Source: Nocardioides caeni (GTDB lineage Bacteria; Actinomycetota; Actinomycetes; Propionibacteriales; Nocardioidaceae). From it: 64,000 nt of DNA. The stretch's first letter is position 1. Each line of letters begins with the position of its first letter. Below the pieces are notes generated by a model that was given only the letters and a program-made list of their open reading frames with translations, did no database searches and was not told the DNA's origin. Location: contig NZ_STGW01000003.1 in NCBI RefSeq assembly GCF_004912195.1, positions 186,001-250,000 of the forward strand, in the 5' to 3' direction. This document shows positions 40,850 to 47,325 of this stretch, in pieces. The translations under genes and the position numbers were made by a program.

Positions 40850-42271
40850 ATGCGACTGCACCGTGGCGTCGGAGCCCTGATCTTCGGGACCGCCCTGGCT
40901 GGCGCAGCACTGCTGTGGTGGTCGGTGTCCGACACCGCTGCCGGCTCCGACGACCCCGACGGCCTCGTCGTCGGCGCGTGGCACCTCCTCTACGACACCG
41001 AGGCGCCGACCACCGCGACGCTGGCCGCGGCCGTCGGGCTCGCCCTCCTGTTCGCCGCCGGGGTGGCGCTGCTGGAGCGGCGCATCGCCAACCGCGCGCG
41101 CCGCAGCGAGGACGGCGACCGCCTGCCGCTGTCACCGAAGCGGATCATGGCCGAGACCCGCGGCGTCTTCCACGGCGCCGTGACCGTCACCGTGCTGGTG
41201 CCCGCCCACAACGAGGCGGCGGCGATCGGCGCGACCCTGACCTCCCTGCGCGCACAGTCGGCGGCCCCCGACCGGATCGTCGTGGTGGCCGACAACTGCA
41301 CGGATGACACCGTCGCCATCGCCCGCCACCACGGCGCGGAGGTCATCGAGAGCGTCGACAACGTGCACAAGAAGGCCGGGGCGCTCAACCAGGCCCTGCG
41401 CCTGATCCTGCCGGCGCAGGGCGAGAACGACCTGGTGATGGTCATGGACGCCGACACCGTCCTCGACGACGGCTTCCTCGCGGCCGGCGTACGCCGGATG
41501 AGCGACGACCGCGCGCTGATGGCCATCGGCGGCCTCTTCTACGGCGAGGACGGCAAGGGCCTGATCGGCCAATTCCAGCGCAACGAGTACACCCGCTATG
41601 CCCGCGACCTCCAACGCCGGCGCGGCCGGGTCTTCGTCCTGACGGGCACCGCGACCATCTTCCGGCCGCGAGCGCTGCGCACGGTGGCCGACGAGCGGGG
41701 CCACAGCCTCCCGGGCGTCCCCGGCGATGTCTACGACACCCTGGTCCTGACCGAGGACAACGAGATCACCCTCGCCCTGAAGGTGCTGGGCGGCCTCATC
41801 GTCTCGCCCTCGGAATGCACAGTCGTCACCGAGGTGATGCCGACGTGGCGGGCGCTGTGGGCCCAACGGCTGCGCTGGCAGCGGGGCGCGCTGGAGAATC
41901 TCGGCGAGTACGGCATGCGACCCGCCACCTTCCGCTACTGGGCCCAGCAGCTCGGCATCGGCTACGGCGTCATCGCGCTCGGCAGCTACCTGACGATGAT
42001 GGTGCTGATGATGGTGTCGTTCGACACCTGGATCTGGTTCCCGTTCTGGCTCGGGACCGGGCTCGTCTTCACGGTCGAGCGGATCATCACGGTGTGGCGA
42101 GGTGGGTGGCGAGCCCGGATCCTCGCGGCGACGCTCTTTCCCGAGCTCTTCTATGCGCTCTTCCTCGACATCGTCTACCTCAAGGGCATCGTCGACCTGT
42201 CGCTCGGCCGTCAGGCCACGTGGAAGCACGTCCCGCAGACCCCGACCCGCGTGAAGGAGAGCGCCCGATGA
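40850..42271 (+). CDS. Processive family 2 glycosyltransferase (membrane)
   Basis: A 473-residue GT2 enzyme. Two membrane helices at the N-terminus (about 8-24 and 60-78) and several at the C-terminus (about 365-455) flank the catalytic domain. Motifs are VPAHNEAAAI near residue 122, MDADT (the DxD) near 199, LTEDNE near 300 and RLRWQRG near 341, the Q/RxxRW signature of processive polysaccharide synthases. It probably polymerises an exopolysaccharide and extrudes it. No PilZ domain is present. GGAGAGGAAC precedes ATG 40850. A 76-residue membrane protein is coupled behind it. Confidence 0.88.
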   Translation: MRLHRGVGALIFGTALAGAALLWWSVSDTAAGSDDPDGLVVGAWHLLYDTEAPTTATLAAAVGLALLFAAGVALLERRIANRARRSEDGDRLPLSPKRIMAETRGVFHGAVTVTVLVPAHNEAAAIGATLTSLRAQSAAPDRIVVVADNCTDDTVAIARHHGAEVIESVDNVHKKAGALNQALRLILPAQGENDLVMVMDADTVLDDGFLAAGVRRMSDDRALMAIGGLFYGEDGKGLIGQFQRNEYTRYARDLQRRRGRVFVLTGTATIFRPRALRTVADERGHSLPGVPGDVYDTLVLTEDNEITLALKVLGGLIVSPSECTVVTEVMPTWRALWAQRLRWQRGALENLGEYGMRPATFRYWAQQLGIGYGVIALGSYLTMMVLMMVSFDTWIWFPFWLGTGLVFTVERIITVWRGGWRARILAATLFPELFYALFLDIVYLKGIVDLSLGRQATWKHVPQTPTRVKESAR

Positions 42272-42498
42272 CGTCCTTGCTCGCACCGCTGGTCGCCCCG
42301 CTCGGCATCCTCCTCCCCGAGTCCCTGGTGCGCTCCCACGGCTTCGCCGTGCTCGCGGCCTTCGTGGCCATCAACACCGTCGTCTACGTGGCGCTGTCCG
42401 TGGCCAAGGCGCTGCCGAAGGTCTATGTCCGCGACCACCTGCCGCGCACCTACCACCGCGCGGAGACGCGGAGCATCCATCCCGACGCGCCGCGCTGA
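42268..42498 (+). CDS. Small membrane protein coupled to the glycosyltransferase
   Basis: A 76-residue protein with a hydrophobic N-terminal stretch and one clear membrane helix (about 27-45), then a basic tail (KVYVRDHLPRTYHR). Its ATG overlaps the stop of the glycosyltransferase gene as ATGA, so it is made together with that enzyme and may be an accessory subunit. No family is recognised. A strong hairpin follows 2 bp after the stop codon. Confidence 0.72.
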   Translation: MTSLLAPLVAPLGILLPESLVRSHGFAVLAAFVAINTVVYVALSVAKALPKVYVRDHLPRTYHRAETRSIHPDAPR

Positions 42499-42500
42499 AC

Positions 42501-42535
42501 GCACGACTGCCCGGGAGCATCGCTCCCGGGCAGTC
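42501..42535. terminator. Bidirectional intrinsic-type hairpin
   Basis: A perfect 16-bp stem (42501-42516 with 42520-42535, core GACTGCCCGGGAGC) and a 3-nt loop. It lies between the convergent glycosyltransferase unit and the siderophore-binding lipoprotein gene, so it can end both. There is no T-run, as is common for terminators in this group. Confidence 0.85.
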
Positions 42536-42559
42536 GTCGTCGAACGGTCGATCAGCGGG

Positions 42560-43603
42560 TCACTGCGGCACCGCGGCGGCGAGCAGCTCGATCAGCTCCG
42601 GCATGCCACCGGACCACTGGAAGCTGAGCGCGGTCGGCGGCGAGACCGCGGAGATCTTCTCGCGACCCACGACCTGGGCGTTGTGGCCGCCCTTGACCGC
42701 CGGGACGGCGAGCGCCTTCTGGTCCTTCGAGAAGGCGTCGGCCAGGGTCTGGTCGTCGAAGTAGGTGATCACCACGTCCGCGTCGATCTTGTCGGCCTCC
42801 TCCCAGCTCAGCTCGTAGTAGAAGCCACCGTCGGAGGTGTCGAGCGCCGCCACACTCGGGGCGATCTCGAAGCCGAGCTTCGTCATCACGGCCAGGCGCG
42901 GGTCGAGCTCGGTGTAGGGCGAGATCGTGTTCGGTCCGGGGTAGAGCGCCGCGATCGTCTTGCCGGCGAACTCGGGGTGCTTCTCGGCCTCGTCGGCGAG
43001 GTAGGCGTCGATGTCGTCGAGGATCGTCTGCCCGTGGGAGCTGCGGCCCAGCGCACTGGCCGCGATCTTGATCGTGTCCTGCCACGTCGTCGTCCACGGC
43101 GCCTCGGGATAGGCGACGGTCGGCGCGATGTCGTTGAGCTGGTCGAACTGCTCCTCGGTGATGCCCGAGTAGGGCGCGAGGATCAGGTCCGGCTTGGCGG
43201 CGATGAACTCGTCGTAGGGGACCGTCGAGCCGGTGCCGTCGTCGGGGAGCAGCGTCGGGTGGTCGACGCCCTCGGCGTCGTACGCCTCCTCGACCCAGGG
43301 CAGCAGGTTGCCCTTGCCGACGGTCCACAGCTGCTCGGCGACCGCGACCGGGTAGACGCCGGAGGCGATCGCGGCCTCGGTGGCGCCCCAGCCCCACGTG
43401 GCGACGCGCTGCGGCTCCTCCTCGATGACGGTCTCGCCGAAGGCGTGCTCGATCGTGATCGGGAACTGGTCGGTGACCTCGAGGGTCGTCGCCCCAGCCT
43501 TCTTCTCGTCACCGTCGTCCTGACCACAGGCGGCCAGCGCCAGGGTTGCGGCCAGGCCTGCGACGAGCGCAGTGCCACGGCGGAAGGCGCGTGTCGTACG
43601 CAC
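42560..43603 (-). CDS. Iron-siderophore ABC transporter substrate-binding lipoprotein
   Basis: A 347-residue extracellular binding lipoprotein of the FecB/FepB class. The signal peptide ends in a lipobox, LAAC, with the modified Cys near residue 26. The mature part has VATWGWGATEAAIA and KPDLILAPYSG, typical of metal-siderophore binding proteins. GTG 43603 is chosen over an earlier in-frame ATG at 43639 because AAGGAG is 6 nt before it and the signal peptide then starts correctly. It is last in the order permease-permease-ATPase-binding protein and has its own IdeR-like box upstream. Confidence 0.9.
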   Translation of the reverse strand: MRTTRAFRRGTALVAGLAATLALAACGQDDGDEKKAGATTLEVTDQFPITIEHAFGETVIEEEPQRVATWGWGATEAAIASGVYPVAVAEQLWTVGKGNLLPWVEEAYDAEGVDHPTLLPDDGTGSTVPYDEFIAAKPDLILAPYSGITEEQFDQLNDIAPTVAYPEAPWTTTWQDTIKIAASALGRSSHGQTILDDIDAYLADEAEKHPEFAGKTIAALYPGPNTISPYTELDPRLAVMTKLGFEIAPSVAALDTSDGGFYYELSWEEADKIDADVVITYFDDQTLADAFSKDQKALAVPAVKGGHNAQVVGREKISAVSPPTALSFQWSGGMPELIELLAAAVPQ

Positions 43604-43640
43604 GGGTGCTCCTTGCTTCTCGGGATATGGCAAGGACAAC

Positions 43641-43659
43641 CTAACTTAAGTGACCCTAA
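43641..43659 (-). promoter_or_regulatory. Candidate IdeR/DtxR box before the siderophore-binding protein gene
   Basis: On the minus strand TTAGGGTCACTTAAGTTAG matches the 19-bp IdeR consensus at about 11 positions. It overlaps the end of the ATPase gene and lies 38 bp upstream of the binding-protein start, where an iron repressor would act. Confidence 0.4.
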
Positions 43660-44474
43660 GTCGTGCGGGTGGGCCAGTCCGTGGTCGCCCGCCGACGGCC
43701 CTTCGGCACCACGAGCGGTCCGCCGGTCACCGGATCGGGGATCACCTCCGCGTCGAGGCCGAACGCCTCGCGGACCGAGTCCACGGTCAGGACGTCGGCG
43801 GGCGCACCCTGCGCGGCGACCCGGCCGCTCGACATCACCACCATGTGGTCGGCGTAGCGCGCGGCGTAGTTGAGCTCGTGCAGCACCATGACGACCGTCG
43901 TGCCGCGCTCGGCGTTGAGGTCGTGGAGCAGGTCGAGGAGCTCGAGCTGGTGGGTGACGTCGAGGTACGTCGTGGGCTCGTCGAGCAGCACGGCGTCGGT
44001 CTCCTGGGCGAGCACCATCGCGATCCAGACCCGTTGGCGCTGTCCACCCGAGAGCTCCTCGAGGCGTCGGTCGGCCAGGTCCGCCACGCCGGTGGCCTCC
44101 AGCGAGCGCATCACGATCTGGTCGTCCTGGCTGGTGTGCCGGCCGAACCAGCCCTGGTGCGGGAAGCGGCCCCGTCCGACCAGCTCGGCGACCCGGACCC
44201 CGTCGGGCGCCACGGACGACTGCGGCAGCACACCGAGCAGGCGGGCCAGCTCACGGCGCGACAGCGACCCCACGTCGGCGCCGTCCACCGTGACGCGTCC
44301 GGCGGTGAGGGGGTGCAGGCGGGCCAGGCCGCGCAGCAGCGTCGACTTGCCGCAGGCGTTGGGCCCGACGATGGCGGTGACCTTGCCCGGCGGCAGCTCG
44401 AGCGAGAGGTCCTCGATCACCGTGCGACCGCGGTAGCCGAGGGAGACGCCCTCGGCGGTGATGGCGGTGCTCAT
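43656..44474 (-). CDS. Iron-siderophore ABC transporter ATP-binding protein
   Basis: A 272-residue FepC/FhuC-type ATPase. Walker A is GPNACGKST near residue 38, the signature is ELSGGQRQR near 138, Walker B is AVLLDEPT near 158 with a switch His in VLHELNYA near 192. The Q-loop is VLPQSS near 83. It powers import through the two permeases encoded just upstream; its ATG overlaps the stop of the second permease gene (ATGA). ATG 44474 is chosen over 44510 for that overlap and because the first strand starts at once. Confidence 0.92.
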   Translation of the reverse strand: MSTAITAEGVSLGYRGRTVIEDLSLELPPGKVTAIVGPNACGKSTLLRGLARLHPLTAGRVTVDGADVGSLSRRELARLLGVLPQSSVAPDGVRVAELVGRGRFPHQGWFGRHTSQDDQIVMRSLEATGVADLADRRLEELSGGQRQRVWIAMVLAQETDAVLLDEPTTYLDVTHQLELLDLLHDLNAERGTTVVMVLHELNYAARYADHMVVMSSGRVAAQGAPADVLTVDSVREAFGLDAEVIPDPVTGGPLVVPKGRRRATTDWPTRTT

Positions 44475-45529
44475 CGCGTCGCCTTCCTTTCGCTTCGGGC
44501 CAGGAGCCACAGGAGATAGGGGGCTCCGACGAGCCCGGTGACGATGCCGACGGGTGCGGTGATGCCGCCCGGCAGGGCGTACTGACCGATGACGTCGGCC
44601 GTCATCGTCAACGCGGCGCCGACAGCGGCGGAGGCGAGGAGCGCCGGTCCCCCGTCATCGACGAGGCGGCGGGCGATCGCCGGTGCGACGAGCGCGACGA
44701 AGGCCACCGGTCCGGCGACGGCCGTCGCCAGCGCGACGAGCCCGACACCGACGAGCAGCGCCATCACCCGGGCCCGCGTCGGTCCGAGGCCGAGACCCAG
44801 CGCGTGCTCGTCGCCGAGGGCCAGGGCCCGCTGCTCCCGCGCGATCGGGATCGTCAGCAGCGCCAGCGCGACCACGCCGACGCTCAACGCACCGAGGGTG
44901 CCGTCGCGCACGTCCGTCACCGAGCCGACGGTCCACAGCAGCACGGTCCCGGCCTCGCGCAGCTCCGCCTCGGAGAGGCGCCAGGCCACCAGCGAGGACG
45001 ACACGTAGGCGACGCCGACACCGACCAGCACGAACCGGATGCCGTGCAGTCCCCCGCGCCAGGCCAGCAGCCAGATCGCGACCGCCGCGCCGATCGCGCC
45101 GACGAAGGCCGCGAGGTTGACGGCGGTGCCGGAGGCGCCGTACCCGACGACGGCGGTGACGGCGCCGAGGGAGGCACCGCCGGAGATGCCGAGGATGTCA
45201 GGACTGGCGAGCGCGTTGCGCAGCGTCGACTGGAAGAGTGCGCCGGCGAGGCCGAAGGCGACGCCCGCCATCACGGCGGCGAGTCCGCGGGGCAGCCTGA
45301 GCTCCCGGACGACGAGCAGGTCGAAGCGGTCACCGACGCCGAAGAGTGCGGGGAACGAGCGCTCGGGCGGCACGCCGGCCGCGCCGAGGCCGAACGTGAT
45401 CAGCAGGAGGCCCAGGCACAGGGCGACACTGATGACCAGCACCGCCACGGTGCGCAGCCGATGGCGCCGGCGGATGCGGACGACGGGCAGCGTGGTCAGC
45501 GTGGTCAGCGTGGTCGAGGGGGCGCTCAC
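44471..45529 (-). CDS. Iron-siderophore ABC transporter permease (FepG-like)
   Basis: A 352-residue permease of the FecCD family with about ten membrane helices. LRLPRGLAAVMAGVAFGLAGALFQ near residue 73 and NALASPDILGISGGASLGA are the family's conserved segments, and the ATPase-coupling helix region lies near GDEHALGLGLG. GTG 45529 overlaps the previous permease's stop (GTGA). The cytoplasmic start has a Thr-Thr-Leu triplet repeated, encoded by three copies of a 9-bp DNA repeat at about 45488-45515, probably of no functional weight. Confidence 0.9.
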   Translation of the reverse strand: MSAPSTTLTTLTTLPVVRIRRRHRLRTVAVLVISVALCLGLLLITFGLGAAGVPPERSFPALFGVGDRFDLLVVRELRLPRGLAAVMAGVAFGLAGALFQSTLRNALASPDILGISGGASLGAVTAVVGYGASGTAVNLAAFVGAIGAAVAIWLLAWRGGLHGIRFVLVGVGVAYVSSSLVAWRLSEAELREAGTVLLWTVGSVTDVRDGTLGALSVGVVALALLTIPIAREQRALALGDEHALGLGLGPTRARVMALLVGVGLVALATAVAGPVAFVALVAPAIARRLVDDGGPALLASAAVGAALTMTADVIGQYALPGGITAPVGIVTGLVGAPYLLWLLARSERKATR

Positions 45530-46563
45530 AGGCCGGCCACCCTCCGGCCGCGGGCAACGGCGATGAGGACGGGTGCGCCCAGCAGCGCGGCGACGACGCC
45601 GGCCTCGAGCTCGTCGGCCTTGACGAGGCGGCCGATGATGTCGGCCGCGAGCAGCATGACCGGCCCGAGCAGGGCGCTCAGCGGGACGATCCAGCGATAG
45701 TCCGAGCCGACCAGGCGACGAGCGGCGTGCGGCACGGCGAGGCCGACGAGCGCGATCGGCCCCGCGAGCGCCGTCGCAGCACCGGCCAGACCGATGATCG
45801 CGACACCGGCCAGTGCCCGGGTCCTCCCGACGCTCTGGCCGAGCGCGGCGGCGACGTCGTCGCCCAGCGCCAGCCCGTTGAGCCGGTGCGCCATGAGCAG
45901 GGCGATGACCACTCCCCCCACGATGAACGGCCACAGCACGGCGACCGCGTCGATGTCACGACCGTTGAGAGCCCCGACCGCCCAGAACCGCAGCTGGTTG
46001 AGCGCGTCGACGTCGCGGAAGAGCAGGAGGTTCGACAGCGGAGCCATCAGGGCGGTCAGCGTGGCGCCGGCGAGTGCGAGCTGGACCGGCCGTCCGTGTC
46101 CGATGGCGAAGACGACCACCGCTGCGAGCCCGGCACCGAGAAAGGCGAACCAGATCGCGCCGACGGCCGTGACGACGCCGAACCCGGTGGCGGCCACGAC
46201 GATCCCCAGCGCGGCGCCCGCGTTGAGCCCCAGCAGGCCGGGATCGGCGAGCGGGTTGCGGGTCACCCCCTGGGCCAGGACGCCGGCGAGAGCGAGGGCG
46301 AGGCCGGCGAGCACGGCGATGATCGTCCGCGGCACCCGCTGACCGCGGATCACGGCGTGGTCGACGTTGCCGGCCACCGGGTCGACCAGCGCCCGCCAGG
46401 TCTCGCCGAAGGCGACCTCGCGGACGCCCAGGGCCAGGCTCAGGACGACCCCGCCCACCAGGAGCACGGCCGCGACGACCACGATCGCCAGACGCCGGGA
46501 GGTGCCCGTCGTCGCGGTGGCGCGCGCGGGGCTCGCCACCGCTGCCTGGTCTAAGGCTTGCAT
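45526..46563 (-). CDS. Iron-siderophore ABC transporter permease (FepD-like)
   Basis: A 345-residue FecCD-type permease, first gene of the operon. After a 25-residue cytoplasmic start there are about ten hydrophobic helices; RVPRTIIAVLAGLALALAGVLAQ and NPLADPGLLGLNAGAALGI are the conserved motifs, and GDDVAAALGQSVGRTR is the ATPase-contact loop. With the following permease it forms the heterodimeric channel. ATG 46563 has GATGCT 6 nt upstream and a strong IdeR-like box across it, so iron repression of the whole operon is likely. The stop overlaps the next gene by 4 bp. Confidence 0.9.
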   Translation of the reverse strand: MQALDQAAVASPARATATTGTSRRLAIVVVAAVLLVGGVVLSLALGVREVAFGETWRALVDPVAGNVDHAVIRGQRVPRTIIAVLAGLALALAGVLAQGVTRNPLADPGLLGLNAGAALGIVVAATGFGVVTAVGAIWFAFLGAGLAAVVVFAIGHGRPVQLALAGATLTALMAPLSNLLLFRDVDALNQLRFWAVGALNGRDIDAVAVLWPFIVGGVVIALLMAHRLNGLALGDDVAAALGQSVGRTRALAGVAIIGLAGAATALAGPIALVGLAVPHAARRLVGSDYRWIVPLSALLGPVMLLAADIIGRLVKADELEAGVVAALLGAPVLIAVARGRRVAGL

Positions 46564-46570
46564 TACCTAA
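46552..46570 (-). promoter_or_regulatory. Candidate IdeR/DtxR box over the start of the siderophore operon
   Basis: On the minus strand TTAGGTAATGCAAGCCTTA agrees with the 19-bp IdeR consensus TTAGGTTAGGCTAACCTAA at 14 positions. It covers the first permease's start codon and the spacer after its -10, so bound repressor would block a leaderless start. Confidence 0.6.
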
Positions 46571-46620
46571 GCATCCCACGGCCGTGGCGCCCACCGGCGT
46601 CGGGTGCCGCCGACGGCGCC

Positions 46621-47169
46621 TCACCCGAGGAGGATGCGGACGCCGATCGCGATGAGGATGCCGCCGCCGAGGAAGACCGCCCAGCGGCCGAGCCTCTCCC
46701 CCACCCGGCTGCCGACGAAGACGGCCGCCAGCGCCAGGACGAAGGTGACGGCGCCGATCAGGAGGACGGCGGGGACGACGTCGACCTCCAGCACACCGAA
46801 GGTGACACCGACGGCGGCCGCGTCGATCGACGTGGCGATCGCCAGTGGCAGCACCGAGCGGACGGTCACGGTCGGCGTCGTGTGGTCCTCGTCGTCGCCG
46901 CGCAGCCCCTCCCAGATCATCTTGCCGCCGATCAGCGTCAGCAGCCCGAACGCGATCCACGGAGTGACCGTCTCGACCTCGTCGGCGAACCAGAACGCCA
47001 GCACCCACCCGAGCACCGGCATCAGGGCCTGGAAGAGCCCGAACATGCCGGCCATCAGCAGCGCGTCGCGCCACCGCGGCCGGCGCAGCTGCAACCCCTC
47101 CGCCAGGGACACGGCCACCGCGTCCATCGCCAGGGCGAACGCGAGCACGACCAGCTCGACGGTGGTCAC
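46621..47169 (-). CDS. mntP: Manganese efflux pump MntP
   Basis: A 182-residue MntP with six membrane helices in two mirrored halves. The paired acidic motifs that handle the metal are present: FALAMDAVAVSLAEG in helix 1 and ATSIDAAAVGVTFG in helix 4, with Asp in each. The loop between halves is acidic (GDDEDH). It exports Mn2+ across the cytoplasmic membrane. GTG 47169 has GGAGGAG 8 nt upstream. It lies next to the iron uptake operon, both metals being balanced in oxidative stress, but transcribed separately. Confidence 0.92.
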   Translation of the reverse strand: MTTVELVVLAFALAMDAVAVSLAEGLQLRRPRWRDALLMAGMFGLFQALMPVLGWVLAFWFADEVETVTPWIAFGLLTLIGGKMIWEGLRGDDEDHTTPTVTVRSVLPLAIATSIDAAAVGVTFGVLEVDVVPAVLLIGAVTFVLALAAVFVGSRVGERLGRWAVFLGGGILIAIGVRILLG

Positions 47170-47253
47170 CGGCGGCTCCTCCGACGCGCTCGGGCAAAAC
47201 GACGCCGGACCGCGACCTCTGGGGGGGTCGGCCGCGGCCCGACCGGACCATCA

Positions 47254-47273
47254 TGACATACCAAAGGTTCTCA
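47254..47273. promoter_or_regulatory. Possible metalloregulator site upstream of mntP
   Basis: TGACATACC-aaa-GGTTCTCA is an imperfect inverted repeat in the only AT-rich part of the 155-bp region before mntP. It could bind an MntR- or Fur-like regulator. The consensus match is weak and no Mn riboswitch core was found. Confidence 0.3.
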
Positions 47274-47325
47274 ATGGGACAGGAGGTGACTGCTGTTCAG
47301 ATCCGTGTCCAGGTCGATCTCGCGG

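Noticed and set aside
45488-45515. Three tandem 9-bp repeats as a possible repeat array
   Set aside because: They are inside the coding start of a permease gene and encode Thr-Thr-Leu units; there are no spacers, so it is not a CRISPR.
47170-47325. A manganese (yybP-ykoY) riboswitch before mntP
   Set aside because: The conserved core and paired stems of that motif could not be found; only a weak inverted repeat is present.
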